From NCBI GenBank assembly GCA_002256385.1, contig NKJD01000035.1, positions 1-37,217 of the forward strand: a stretch of 37,217 nucleotides of DNA, given 5' to 3'. This document shows, piece by piece, positions 6,485 to 18,200 of the stretch; the first letter of the stretch is position 1; every line of letters starts with the position of its first letter. The notes under the pieces were generated by a model, which worked only from the letters and a program-made list of their open reading frames with translations, was not told where the DNA came from and made no database searches. Both the position numbers and the translations under genes were made by a program. The stretch is from Flavobacterium sp. BFFFF2 (GTDB taxonomy: Bacteria; Bacteroidota; Bacteroidia; Flavobacteriales; Flavobacteriaceae).

Positions 6485-9400
6485 ATGAATCAGGAATTTA
6501 ATTTTTCAACCTGGAACACCCGTCTGGGGTGGGTTGTTTTTGCCATTGCTTTAATTACCTATACGCTTACTGTTGAGCCAACTATGAGCTTTTGGGATTG
6601 TGGCGAATACATTGCCACTTCGGCTAAATTGGAAGTAGGGCATCCGCCAGGAGCTCCTTTGTTTCAGATGCTAGGTGCTTTCTTTGCCTTATTTGCGCCG
6701 TCGGCCGATAAAATTGCGTTGATGGTAAACATGTTATCGGTTTTTTCGAGCGCCTTCACCATTTTGTTTTTTTATTGGTCTTCAAACATTGTGTTGCGAA
6801 AAGTGGTTTCAGGTTACACCGAGTTTACCACAGCCAAAGCCAAAGCAGTTTTAGGAAGCTCATTAGTGGGGGCCTTGGCCTTTACTTTTTCAGACAGTTT
6901 TTGGTTCAATGCCACGGAGGCCGAGGTGTATGCAATGGCATCATTCTTTATTGCGCTGTTATTCTGGCTGGGCTTGCGTTGGGAGCAAGAAATGAATACC
7001 CCCCGAGGTGACCGTTGGTTGTTGTTGATATCATTCATGATAGGGCTCACATTTGGCGTGCATTTTATGGCTTTGCTTTGTATTCCATCTATTGGATTCT
7101 TGTATTTTTTCAAAAACTACGAAAAAGTCACCATCAAGAATTTCATCTTTGCCAACGTGGTCATCGTGGCGATCTTGCTTTTTATTTTTAAATTATTGCT
7201 GCCTTACACCTTAGCCTTTTTTGGAAAATCCGAGATTTTCATGGTGAATTCGATGGGCTTGCCTTTTAATTCAGGAACAGTTATTGCTTTTGCTGCTATT
7301 GTAGCCTTTTTTATAGCCGCGCTGAAATTTGCAAAAAACAAAAACTGGCCCTTGTTCCATACCACCATTTTAAGTGTGTTGTTCCTGTTTATTGGTTTCT
7401 CCACTTGGTTGATGTTGCCCGTTCGTGCGAATGCCAATACGCCCATCAATGAAAACAAACCTTCCGATGCCGCTGAGGTGCTGGCTTATTACAACCGGGA
7501 ACAATATGGTGTAAACCCATTATTTTACGGTCCCCAATACACAGATACTTTTGCTGGGCTCGATGCCGAAAACCCGTATTTAGACAAAGCACCTAACTAC
7601 GAACGCGATTACAAGTCGGGTAAATACGTCATTGTAAATAACTACCTCAAAGCCGAACAAAATACCGACGACAACCACAAGGCCATTTTGCCTCGTTTGT
7701 GGAGTACCGAACACATTGATAATTACATCAATTTTACCCATGCACCTACCTTCAGGCTCAATCCAAATTATGACTATGAAGAAGATTTGGCACAGTATGG
7801 CGTTGATTTAGAGAAATTAGACGACGAACAAATTACCGGAGCCATTGCGCAATTGCAGCAAGAAATGGAAAAAACGGTGAACGCTTTTAAGTCTGGTTAT
7901 GCCAAACATGACTTTGACAACGAAGATTTGGTTTCGTTTTTGAAAAAATACGGCGATTACCTGATCGTTGATAAACCGACTACGTTTGATAACCTGAGTT
8001 TTATGGTTGAATACCAATTTGGTTATATGTACGGTCGATATTTATTATGGAATTTTGTCGGGCGTCAAAATGATGTCCAAGGAAAATATGACAATTTAGA
8101 CGGCAACTGGATTTCGGGTATTCCATTTGTTGATGAAATCCATTTGGGCAAAGGAACCGAACAGCAATTGCCCGATGATGTAGCCAAAAACAAAGGCCGA
8201 AATACCTACTTTTTTATTCCTTTCTTTTTGGGGTTAATGGGTTTCTTTTTCCACTACCAACGCGACAAAAAAACGTTTTACATTTTATTGATCTTGTTTT
8301 TATTTACTGGATTGGCCTTAAAAGTGTATTTGAACGAACGTCCCTTTGAACCACGCGAACGCGATTATGCGCTCGTTGGCTCATTTTACATATTTGCCAT
8401 GTGGTTGGGCTATGGGGTGTTTGCGTTGTACGAAAAAATTGCCGAAAAAATCGAACCGAAAAAAGCGCTTATTGGCACCATGAGCTTTGCTATGTTGGGA
8501 GCCCCGGTTTTAATGGCTTATCAAAACTGGGATGACCACGACCGTTCTGACCGTTATACGGCAGTGGCCATGGCCAAAAACTACTTGGATTCCTGCGACA
8601 AAAACGCCATTCTGTTCACCATTGGCGACAATGATACATTTCCATTGTGGTACGTTCAGGAAGTGGAAAACTACCGGACGGATGTGAAAATTGTAAACAC
8701 CAGTCTGCTCATGACCGATTGGTATATTGATCAGATGAAATGCAAAACTCACTTAGCAGAAGGGATTCCTATTTCATTTACGCACAACCAATATGTGGGT
8801 GATAAATTAGATTACTCCGCCTTCATTGAACGTTCTGAAGAGCGCATCGATATTCATAAATTTTTAGAATTCATTTCGTCCAAAGATGAAAGAACGTTGG
8901 TGGCCTTGCAAAATGACCAAAAAATACATTTTTACCCCACCAACAAAATTCGCATTCCAGTAAATAAAGCAGAGGTGATGTCGCACAAAGTGGTGAGCGC
9001 CGCTAAGTACGATTCCATTGTGCCGTTTATTGACGTAGACATCAAAGGAAGCGCCTTGTATAAAAACCGCCTCATTATGCTTGATGTGGTGGCCAATAAT
9101 CAGTGGAAACGACCGATTTATTTTACAGGTGGCAGTTTTGGCGACGATGATTATTTATGGATGAAAGATTATTTACAACTAGATGGCATGGTGTACAAAT
9201 TGGTTCCTATTAAAACCAAAGTGGATGAAGAATCGCTTGATATGGGCGGCATTGATGCCGATAAAATGCTTCAAATTGTACGAAAATGGGGTTGGGGCAA
9301 TGGCGATAAAACGACCATTTATCACGATCCGGAAACGCGTAAAAACAGCATTTCGTACCGAACCAATTTGGCCCGTTTGATGGAAGAACTGATCAACCAG

Positions 9401-9769
9401 AAGCGTTATAAAGAAGCAAATGAAGTGATGACCATGGCACTTGAAAAAATGCCGTTAGATTATTATGGGTTTTACACCATGGTTGATCCTTTTGTGGAAG
9501 GATATTATGAAATGGGTCAAACCGAAAAAGCCCGAAAATTATCTCTTCAGTTAATTGATAAATACCGCCAAGAGTTGCGATATTTTGCAGGCATTGACCA
9601 CGACATTCAAAATGGCATAGTCACCGACATCGTTTCGGCCATTGAACGATACAGAAGCATCTTAATTATTGCCAAAGACCGCAAGGATACGGCCTTTTAC
9701 AATGAACAACGCAAAATATTCAACGGCTATTTGGTTTCTTTTAAACGATTTGGCCGCGAAAGAGAATAA
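6485..9769 (+). CDS. DUF2723 membrane protein, TMEM260-like O-mannosyltransferase candidate
   Basis: This large polytopic inner-membrane protein of 1094 residues belongs to the DUF2723 family, whose eukaryotic member TMEM260 is an O-mannosyltransferase. In Bacteroidota it is a candidate for sugar transfer to exported proteins. The N-terminal part carries the conserved block T-M-S-F-W-D-C-G-E-Y-I-A followed by G-H-P-P-G-A-P-L, with an acidic residue at the expected GT-C catalytic place. About a dozen hydrophobic segments follow, interrupted by a long soluble loop. The soluble C-terminal half has the family block G-D-N-D-T-F-P-L-W-Y and ends in helical, TPR-like sequence. The start at 6485 is chosen because hydrophobic homology begins right after it and the earlier ATG at 6395 adds 30 residues of unrelated character. 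The gene overlaps the deacetylase start by one base. Confidence 0.85.
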   Translation: MNQEFNFSTWNTRLGWVVFAIALITYTLTVEPTMSFWDCGEYIATSAKLEVGHPPGAPLFQMLGAFFALFAPSADKIALMVNMLSVFSSAFTILFFYWSSNIVLRKVVSGYTEFTTAKAKAVLGSSLVGALAFTFSDSFWFNATEAEVYAMASFFIALLFWLGLRWEQEMNTPRGDRWLLLISFMIGLTFGVHFMALLCIPSIGFLYFFKNYEKVTIKNFIFANVVIVAILLFIFKLLLPYTLAFFGKSEIFMVNSMGLPFNSGTVIAFAAIVAFFIAALKFAKNKNWPLFHTTILSVLFLFIGFSTWLMLPVRANANTPINENKPSDAAEVLAYYNREQYGVNPLFYGPQYTDTFAGLDAENPYLDKAPNYERDYKSGKYVIVNNYLKAEQNTDDNHKAILPRLWSTEHIDNYINFTHAPTFRLNPNYDYEEDLAQYGVDLEKLDDEQITGAIAQLQQEMEKTVNAFKSGYAKHDFDNEDLVSFLKKYGDYLIVDKPTTFDNLSFMVEYQFGYMYGRYLLWNFVGRQNDVQGKYDNLDGNWISGIPFVDEIHLGKGTEQQLPDDVAKNKGRNTYFFIPFFLGLMGFFFHYQRDKKTFYILLILFLFTGLALKVYLNERPFEPRERDYALVGSFYIFAMWLGYGVFALYEKIAEKIEPKKALIGTMSFAMLGAPVLMAYQNWDDHDRSDRYTAVAMAKNYLDSCDKNAILFTIGDNDTFPLWYVQEVENYRTDVKIVNTSLLMTDWYIDQMKCKTHLAEGIPISFTHNQYVGDKLDYSAFIERSEERIDIHKFLEFISSKDERTLVALQNDQKIHFYPTNKIRIPVNKAEVMSHKVVSAAKYDSIVPFIDVDIKGSALYKNRLIMLDVVANNQWKRPIYFTGGSFGDDDYLWMKDYLQLDGMVYKLVPIKTKVDEESLDMGGIDADKMLQIVRKWGWGNGDKTTIYHDPETRKNSISYRTNLARLMEELINQKRYKEANEVMTMALEKMPLDYYGFYTMVDPFVEGYYEMGQTEKARKLSLQLIDKYRQELRYFAGIDHDIQNGIVTDIVSAIERYRSILIIAKDRKDTAFYNEQRKIFNGYLVSFKRFGRERE

Positions 9770-10434
9770 TGATGGACGCATGGTTGATTACGCCCCCAAA
9801 ATGGATTCGACGGCTTTATCCCGCTTTTGAGTGGGAAGTAAAAACAACTAACCCTATTGTTTATTTAACCTTTGATGACGGACCCACGCCGGCAATTACG
9901 GAGTGGGTCTGTAATCAATTGGCTCAGTACAACGCCAAGGCCACTTTTTTTTGCGTAGGTCGCCACGTTGAAGCCCATCCAACCATTATGTCGCAATTGT
10001 TGCAGCACGGACATGTGGTGGCTAACCATACTTGGAACCATGTCAATGGGTGGAAAACAGCCAATAAAGCATATTTAGAAGAGGTTAATAAAGGGGAATT
10101 CGCCTTATTACCCTATTCAAATTTTGAAAAGTTATTTCGGCCGCCTTATGGGAAAATGAGCCGAGAGCAAACCAAATTGCTGAAGGAGAAAGGGTATTCT
10201 ATTGTTCAATGGGATTTTTTAACCCGCGATTACAATCCTTCAATAGATGTTGCAACAGCAATGACACGAATTGAAAAGTCGATCAAGCCAGGAAGTATTT
10301 TGCTATTTCACGACAGCGAAAAGGCATTCCCTATAATCAAACAGTTGCTGCCGTATACTTTGCAGCTACTCCAAAAAAAAGGTTTTGAATGTAAAGTCTT
10401 AACTCAAGATTTGTTCTTGAATCAAGGAAATTAA
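9769..10434 (+). CDS. NodB-type polysaccharide deacetylase
   Basis: This is a metal-dependent carbohydrate esterase (CE4 fold) that removes N- or O-acetyl groups from cell-wall or surface glycans. All five motifs are present: T-F-D-D-G-P with D36 and D37, H-T-W-N-H with metal ligands H87 and H91, R-P-P-Y-G at 124-128, W148 in I-V-Q-W-D-F, and L-L-F-H-D with H181. At 221 residues it is the catalytic domain alone. No signal peptide is evident, so its location is unclear. The first ATG overlaps the upstream stop as TAATG; a second ATG directly follows. It is likely co-transcribed with the DUF2723 gene. Its last 36 bases overlap the convergent thioredoxin-fold gene. Confidence 0.9.
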   Translation: MMDAWLITPPKWIRRLYPAFEWEVKTTNPIVYLTFDDGPTPAITEWVCNQLAQYNAKATFFCVGRHVEAHPTIMSQLLQHGHVVANHTWNHVNGWKTANKAYLEEVNKGEFALLPYSNFEKLFRPPYGKMSREQTKLLKEKGYSIVQWDFLTRDYNPSIDVATAMTRIEKSIKPGSILLFHDSEKAFPIIKQLLPYTLQLLQKKGFECKVLTQDLFLNQGN

Positions 10435-10725
10435 AGAGTGGGCGTCTAGTTCGCCAAATTTGCGCCAAACAATTTCCCCTTTGTTGTAAATCATTAATGT
10501 TGGCACATTTTTAATGCGTAAAGCTTCGGCCAATTCTTGATTTTTGTCCACATCAATTTTTATGACTTTGGCTTTGTCACCCAAAGCTGCAGCCACATCC
10601 CGAATAACCGGATGCATGGAAACAGATGCTTCGTTCCACTCAGTGTAGAAATCAATGAGTACCGGAACAGGGGTGTTAATTAATTCTCCAAATTTAGACA
10701 TAGACCCAAAATTTGTTGCATACAA
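10399..10725 (-). CDS. Thioredoxin-fold protein lacking both active-site cysteines
   Basis: The fold is clear: L-I-D-F-Y-T-E-W leads to the active-site helix, K-V-I-K-I-D-V-D-K-N gives the third strand, and V-P-T with cis-proline P75 precedes L-M-I-Y-N-K-G. Where a thioredoxin has W-C-G-P-C this protein has W30-N31-E32-A33-S34, and the whole 108-residue chain contains no cysteine. It therefore cannot do thiol-disulfide exchange. The rest of the fold is well kept, so decay is unlikely and a binding or chaperone-like role is more plausible. An alternative start at the second ATG (10701) removes eight residues. The gene has its own promoter and overlaps the deacetylase tail to tail. Confidence 0.88.
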   Translation of the reverse strand: MYATNFGSMSKFGELINTPVPVLIDFYTEWNEASVSMHPVIRDVAAALGDKAKVIKIDVDKNQELAEALRIKNVPTLMIYNKGEIVWRKFGELDAHSLISLIQEQILS

Positions 10726-10752
10726 TCAAAGGTGATTAAATCGATTCGCGTA

Positions 10753-10783
10753 CAAATGTACTATTTTTAGTGAATCAGCTCAA
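10753..10783 (-). promoter_or_regulatory. Promoter of the thioredoxin-fold gene
   Basis: On the minus strand TTG (10781-10783) and TACATTTG (10753-10760) are 20 bases apart, close to TTG-N19-TAnnTTTG. The -7 box is the same octamer as in the tRNA-Gln promoter. The -33 element lies inside the 3' end of the metallophosphoesterase gene. Confidence 0.65.
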
Positions 10784-12001
10784 TTTTTTGGTTTTTTTTA
10801 GTTCGATCAAGGTGATTTCAGGCCAAATGCCCACTCTCCCTGGATAGGCATGGAACCCAAAACCGCGGTTTACATTGATCAAACGTCCTTGATGCTCATA
10901 CAATCCGGCCCATTGTTTGTAGATATATTGCACAGGACTCCACTTAAACCAACCAGGAATTTCAATCCCGAATTGCAGACCATGAGTATGTCCCGATAGC
11001 GTTAAATGATAGTGATTGGGGTCGTGTTTTACTTCTTTTTCCCAATGGCTTGGGTCGTGGCTCATCAAAATTTTGAATTCTTCGGGCCGAATACCTTCAG
11101 CTGCTTTCTTTAAATCGCCTGCTTGTTTAAAATTAACCCCCCAATTTTCAACGCCGACCAACACCATTTCTTGGCCATCTTTTTGAATGCGCACATGCTC
11201 GTTAAGTAACAATTTAAAACCAACTTCTTGATGTAAGTATTTGATGGCGGCAAAATTGTCGGCTTTTTCTTTTTGCGATGACCACTCCACATACTCGCCA
11301 TAATCATGGTTGCCAAGAATTGAAAATTTTCCATGAGGATATTGACGAATAGATTTAAAAGTGTCGATCCATGGGTGCATTTCTTTGGCGTGCGTATTTA
11401 CGATGTCGCCAGTAAATAGAAATAAATCGGTAGGATTGTCATTAATAAGTTTGATGGCTTCAGTTATTTTTTCTGGATTGTCAAAACTGCCGCTGTGAAT
11501 ATCAGAAATCTGAGTAAGGGTAAATCCGTCAAATGCCTCGGGTAAATCGTCAAAAAACAGTTGGTATTTAAATATTTTAAATTGGTACTTGCCTTTTGTC
11601 ATGCCATAGATGAGTGATAAAAAGGGCACAGCCGCCAAGCCCAAGCCAATTTGGCTTATGAACTTGCGGCGATTGGGGATGATAAAAGATTCAGTCCCAA
11701 CAATTTTATGATAAACGGCTGCAAAAAGGCGTACAATGTCTTCTAAAATTAAAGTGCAACTTATGAGAAGTTTAGGGACCACTATTAACAAAAGCAAGCC
11801 TACGGTGAATAAGGTTTCGCGGGTTTGGCCCACACGGCGGTCAAATTTTGAAAATAAAAACACAAACAAGCATAGCAATAAGAGGGTTACCACCCAATAA
11901 CTAATCATGCTGGTTTTGGTTTTAAAGAAAACCCTAAATGCCTGAAAGGAGTACCATTCGAGCAAAAAAATAAAGGCGAGTAAAAGGATCCAACGGGCCA
12001 T
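10775..12001 (-). CDS. Membrane-anchored metallophosphoesterase (calcineurin-like)
   Basis: This is a two-metal phosphoesterase whose catalytic domain is tethered to the membrane; the substrate is unknown. The N-terminal 135 residues contain about four hydrophobic segments, the last preceded by N-R-R-K-F-I-S. The catalytic motifs follow in order: D167-x-H169 in Q-I-S-D-I-H-S, G-D-I-V-N with D199, G-N-H-D with N231, H232 and D233, then M-S-H-D, and finally G-H-T-H-G. All metal ligands appear present. The relation to UDP-2,3-diacylglucosamine and YkuE-type phosphatases is by fold only. It begins divergently from the giant T9SS gene, 285 bases away, and lies upstream of the thioredoxin-fold gene on the same strand with a 49-base gap. 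Confidence 0.88.
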   Translation of the reverse strand: MARWILLLAFIFLLEWYSFQAFRVFFKTKTSMISYWVVTLLLLCLFVFLFSKFDRRVGQTRETLFTVGLLLLIVVPKLLISCTLILEDIVRLFAAVYHKIVGTESFIIPNRRKFISQIGLGLAAVPFLSLIYGMTKGKYQFKIFKYQLFFDDLPEAFDGFTLTQISDIHSGSFDNPEKITEAIKLINDNPTDLFLFTGDIVNTHAKEMHPWIDTFKSIRQYPHGKFSILGNHDYGEYVEWSSQKEKADNFAAIKYLHQEVGFKLLLNEHVRIQKDGQEMVLVGVENWGVNFKQAGDLKKAAEGIRPEEFKILMSHDPSHWEKEVKHDPNHYHLTLSGHTHGLQFGIEIPGWFKWSPVQYIYKQWAGLYEHQGRLINVNRGFGFHAYPGRVGIWPEITLIELKKTKKLS

Positions 12002-12197
12002 TCTTTTTTTTGGCGCAAAAATAAGGAAGCAAAATTTAGAAGGCTATAAATAAAGGTTAATGTTTCGTGGTGAAATTTTAGTAAAAAAGAGATTACAAAA
12101 CCCTTATTTAATTGTTTGTTGTCAGTTCAAAAAATCGAATAATGGAATTTTAATGCGTAAAAAATCAAATAAAAAATGGTGGGTAGATAAAAAAGAG

Positions 12198-12205
12198 TAA
12201 TTTTG
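12198..12205 (+). promoter_or_regulatory. Candidate -7 box of the giant T9SS gene
   Basis: TAATTTTG matches TAnnTTTG and lies 82 bases before the start codon. No TTG is found 19-20 bases upstream, so the -33 element is weak or absent. The leader between the box and the ATG contains no Shine-Dalgarno-like sequence. Confidence 0.4.
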
Positions 12206-12286
12206 TAACCTGTTATACGGTGTTTTTTGTCGATTAAATTTGCAAATAAACCCGTTAAACAACGTATAATTTAAAATCCCCCGCTT

Positions 12287-15200
12287 ATGAAAAAAACTAC
12301 TTTAACTCAGTTTTTTAAAAGTTCTTTTGTTTTACTGATATGCCTTGTTGGCTTTGCAGTGCATGCCCAAGTCACCGTCACTGGTGCCGTGGCTGGTAAC
12401 GGAACTTATGCTTCACTTCGACTTGCGTTTAACGCAATTAATGCATCTGCGCAAACCAGCGCAACCATTGGTGTGTCAATCACAGCTGACACCAGCGAAG
12501 GAGCCACTTCGGCCGCGTTAAACGCTGGCACATGGACTTCATTGACCATTACACCGGTCGGAGCCCGAACTATTTCGGGTGCTACCTCCGCAGGAAGTGC
12601 GCTCATCAACCTCAATGGGGCCGATAGGGTAACCATTAACGGGTTAAATGCGAGTGGGAACTCTTTAACCATTAAAAATACCACGGTATCGGCAACCAAC
12701 AACACGAGCACGATCCGTTTTATTGCCGATGCCACGAGCAATACAATTACCAATTGTACATTAAAAGGTTCGGCCACTTCCGCTAACAGCGGGGTAGTGA
12801 TCTTTTCGACGGGTACCACTACTGGAAATGATTCCAATACCATTTCAAATTGTGCCATCACTTCTGAAGGAACCAATTTGTCAACAAATGGGATCTATTC
12901 TGCCGGATCCTCAACAGCAATTGATAATAGCGGAAACACGATTAGCGGAAATACTATTTTCGATATTTTTAATGCTGCCACTGCCCATGCAAGCATCATG
13001 ATAGCTTCTAATAGTTCGGCTTGGAGTTTGTCAAATAATAAAATTTATCAAACCACATCGCGCACAGCTACTGGCGCTATTACCATTTATGGTATTCGCA
13101 TCAATACTGCTTCAGGTGGTGGATATACCATTTCTAATAACACAATCGGGTATGCTTCGTCGTCAGCAACGGGTACTACTACTTACACAGATACTGCAGC
13201 CCTTATCTATCACGGTATTGATTTGACCTCAAATACAACTACTTCAAGCATTCAAGGGAATACAGTTTCGGCTATTAATTTTACAACATTAGCATCTACG
13301 ACCACTGGTGGAGGTATCTTTACTGGTATTTATGTAGGTTCAGGTTCGGTAAATGTAGGAACTACTACAGGTAACATCATTGGAAGTAGCACTTCGTCAA
13401 ATGCCATAACTGTTTCTTCAACTGGCGTAGTTACCACTGCCACCCGTGTTGTTGGAATTTATGTGGCATCAGCAAGTGCCACTTCTGCCGTACAAAACAA
13501 TACCGTTGCAGGTTTCTCAACTGGAGGTTCTGCCACCAACGGTTATTCCATTATTGGAATTTATACCTCTGGTGCATCTGGAATCTTTACAACTTCATAT
13601 AATACAATAGGAAGCACCTTGGTTACCGATTCAATTTCTGCTGGAATAAGTGCAACCACCACTAACGGGGTTTGCAATATTTATGGTATTTATAATGATG
13701 CAACGGGAGCACAAACCATAAATAACAACAGCGTGTTGCGGTGCCGCATTTATGGTTCGGCTGGCTCCTTTTTCTATGGAATACAAAATAATGGCGGTGC
13801 TGGACAGGACATTGTAATTGATTACAATACCATTGATTCGGTCACTTTAACAGGAACCAATATTTTTCGTCCCATTATAAATTCAGTTGGTGCTTCTACT
13901 TTGTCAATGAGCAACAATACAATTCGAAATTTTTCTATCCAAAATGCTGCTATTGCATTTACGGGTATTATGAACAGTAGTAGTGTTACAGGTTCCATTA
14001 CTATGGATGCCAATAAATTAGGCGATGCAACAGGCGGCTTGGTTACTTTTACAGTGGCTATGACCGGTACCTTGACCGGAATTTATAATGGTTCAGGTTC
14101 GGCCACAGCCACATTAAGCATTCAGAATAATGACATCCGTGGGGTGGTTTATAGTGTAAGTTCAAGCAATGTTAATACCTTTATTAGCAACGCATTTGGC
14201 ACATTAACACAAAACATTAGTAGTAATACTTTTACCAACTTATCCATTGCTTCAAGTGGCAGTGTAACTTTTATTACTGATAGTGTAGCTCTACCAGCCT
14301 CGGGGTCACAAACCATTACTGGAAACGCCATTGTGACTGGATTTAACAAAACTGTGGCAGGAGGTACCATTACCGTATTTTCCTCTACAGGTGCTTCTAA
14401 TTCGACAGCTACTATTGTAAATAGTAACAACAATTTCTCCAACATCACAGTGACAGGAGCCACAGTTATTAATGGTTGGATTCAAAATGATACGGGAGGA
14501 TGTGTAAAAACCATTTCATCGAATACCTTTTCAAATTGGACCGGCGGCACTAGCGGTGTCGTTGGGATATCAGCTTCCGGATTTGGCGGAGGAGCCTCAA
14601 TCATCAATGCAAATACCATTTCAAATGTAACTGGGCAAGGCACAGTTTCTGGTATTGTACTAGGCGCAGCGGGCACAGCCTCTTCTGTATCTGTGTATAG
14701 TAACACTATTAGTTCATTGTCATCAACTGGAACAGGCAGTACCACTTATGGCATTTCTAGTTCCAATAACAGTACATTGGTGGCCATTTACAGCAATACA
14801 ATTAATACCTTGTCGTCAACGGCTGTTTCAGGTCTAGTAGCTGGTATTAATGTTGGTGGCGGAACAGGAACACATAATGTATACAGCAATACGATCAACG
14901 CACTTACTGAATCGGGTAGTACGTCTCCAAATATTGCGGGTGTGTTAATTGCGGGAGGAACGATCATTAACGTATATAAAAATAAAATCTATGATTTGTC
15001 AAAAACAGCGGCAGCAACTGGCGGATCAGTGGCAGGAATTTCTTTTACTAACGGCACCACTTGTTCAGCCTATAATAATTTAATTGCTGATTTAAAATCA
15101 CCCCTCGTATCAATTGCATCAGCAGCCATTCGAGGAATTAATGTTTCCTCAACTGTGGTAAGTTCTACGTATGCCATTTACTATAATACCGTTTACTTAA

Positions 15201-18200
15201 ATGCTTCTTCTACAGGTACTAATTTTGGTACTTGTGCCTTGTATCATACAACTAATGCAACTGCCACAACGGCCAACTTGATTTTAAATAACAATATTTT
15301 TGTTAACGTATCTACACCAAGTGGAACGGGAAATACAGTTGCTTATTTACGTTCTAGCACAGCTAGTCAAAATTTTGACACCAGCTCAAACAATAATTTA
15401 TACTACGCAGGAACAGCGGGCACCAATCGATTAATCTTTTTTGACGGAACCAATAGCCGTCAAACTTTAGCGAGCTATCAGAATGCGTTTACGCCTAGAG
15501 ACTTCGCTGCTAGTACCGAAAATGTAACCTTTTTGAGCACGTCAGGAAGCAGTTCAAACTTCTTAAAAGTTGATACGACTGCTTTTAGCTCGGTTGAAAG
15601 TGGGGGTGCAAATATTTCAGGTATTACAGATGATTTTGCTGGAACAATCCGTCAAGGAAATACGGGTTATTCTGGAACAGGTACAGCACCAGACTTGGGC
15701 GCCTATGAACAAGAAGGAACACAGCCAAACAGTGCAATTTTTGTGACAGGGGCATTGGTTGGTAACGGAAATTATTTGACACTAGGAAGTGCCTTTAATG
15801 CCATTAATACGGCGGCCCAAACTGGTTCCAATATTGTAATTTTAGTCCGTGACGATACCAATGAAGGAACAATTTCCGCATCACTTAATGCAGGTACTTG
15901 GACTTCATTAACCATTAAACCATCAACGGGCACACGTTTAATTACAGGTGCTACCACTGCTGGAAGCGCATTGATTAACTTAAATGGGGCCGATAATGTG
16001 ACTATTGACGGTTTGAATATTAGTGGCAAATCATTGACTATTCAAAATACTACTGTTTCGGCTACTGCGGGCACATCAACCATTCGTTTAATTGCCGATG
16101 CTACCAACAATACATTGACAAACTTAACCATTGCAGGTTCTGAAACTTTGGCGACGTCTGGGGTTGTGTTCTTATCAACCGGAACAACAACCGGAAACGA
16201 TTCCAACACCATTTCTAATTGTACAATTAAAGCGGCTGGTTCTAATTTGCCAGTAAACGGTATTTATTCGGCGGGAACTTCTACAGCTATTGACAATAGT
16301 GCCGTAACCGTTTCAAGTAACAATATTCAAGATTGTTTTAGCCCATCGGTTAGTTCAGGAGGTATAATTGTAGGTTCCAATAGCTCTGCTTGGACAATAA
16401 GTGGTAACCGCATATTTCAAACAGCGAACAGAACACTTACTACGGGAGCTTTAACCGTTTATGGTATCAGAATTGTAACCGCTTCAGGAGGCGGGTACGC
16501 TATTTCAAACAACACCATAGGTTTTGCCAATGCCAGTGGCACAGGAACATCGACTTTCGATGGTGCTGTTACTACAACATATAAGGGAATTGAACTAACA
16601 GGTAACGCAACCGTGTCAAGCATTCAGGGCAATACCGTTGCAGGGATTAGTTTTAGTACTGTTAACACAACTACTTCTGGTGCCGGTGTATTTACTGGTA
16701 TTGCCGTCTTGTCAGGAACGACCGCAAATATCGGAAATGTAACAGGTAACACCGTTGGTTCGTCAACTGTTGCTTCCTCCATTTCTGCGATTTCTACTGC
16801 TACCACCGCCACTCGAATTGTTGGTATATATGTGTCGTCAACCGATACCTGCACCGTTCAAAACAATACCGTTGGCGGTATTTCAACTGGCGGTGCCTTA
16901 GATAGGGGATATAACCTAATTGGTATTTACACTAGTGGAACGGGAGGTAATTTTACGGTTAGTTCCAACAGCATAGGAAGTTCAACAGTTTCTCATTCCA
17001 TGAGTGCGGGTGCGCTGGGCGTGACCACCACAGGGGTTTGTTCATTTTATGGTATTTTCAATGATGCCACAGGTAATCAGTCTATTACAAGTAACACCAT
17101 AAGCAATTGCAGTGCCTTTGGAACAGCGGGTTCCCTTTATACTGGAATCATTAACAGTGGGGGTGCTTCGGGCAAAACACTTGCTTTTGATTCAAATACG
17201 GTAATTAATGGCTATTCATCAGGAACTGGAACGTACAGACCTATTCAAAGTACAGGTGTTGCATCTACATTATCAATTAGTAGTAACAACATCAGAAATC
17301 ATACAGTGGACAATGCAACGGCTGTATTTATTGCCATTTTTAATTCAGCTGCTGTTGTAAACGCTATCACAATGTCAAGCAACAATTTGGGCGATAACAC
17401 AGCCGGTTTAGTTACTTTTAATGTAGCCAATTCAGCAATTTCTAATGGCATCAATAATTCGGGTGGTGCTTCCACAGCTGCTCTTACCATACAAAACAAC
17501 ACCATTAAAGGATGGGTTTATTCTGCAGCATCGACCGCCGCACCTGTCTTCATTGTAAATGGTGCAGCTAGCTCAAGCCAAGACATTAGTGGAAATGTAT
17601 TTAATGGGTTAAGTATCAATACAACGGGTAGTGTTACTTTTATACAAAATAGCGTTGTTTTATCAGCTACTGGTTCGCAAACCATTTCATATAATAGCAT
17701 CAGTGGTTCTTTTGCCAAAACGGGAGCAGGTGGAACAGTAACTGTTTTCACAACTTCAGCCACTTCACTTTCTGGAGCCTCTATTATTAACACCAATAAC
17801 AATTTCTCCAATATTTCAGTAACTGGAGCGACTACTTTAACTGGGTGGAGCCAAGCCGATTTAGGACCTGTTTATAAGTTAATCACAAACAATACTTTTT
17901 CTAATTGGACAGGCGGAACGGGTGCTGTTACTGTGATGAACTTAAATGGGTTTGGAAGCACTTCATCTGTGTCAAGCAATACCATTTCTTCCATTACTGG
18001 TCAAGCTGCCGTAACAGGAATTACTATTGGATCAACGGGTGCGGCTTCAACACTTTCCGTAGATGGCAATAGCATTTCATCTTTGTCATCAACTGGAACT
18101 GGGGGCGCCGTTTTGGGTATCTCAGATGCAAATAACAGCACGGTTGTAACTATTAGCAATTCAACCATTTCAACCTTGTCTTCAACTGGAGCTTCAAATA

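Noticed and set aside
12406..17811. Several antisense open frames of 63-156 codons within the giant gene
   Set aside because: They are valine- and proline-rich mirror frames of Ser/Thr/Asn-rich repeats, explained by codon bias of the sense strand.
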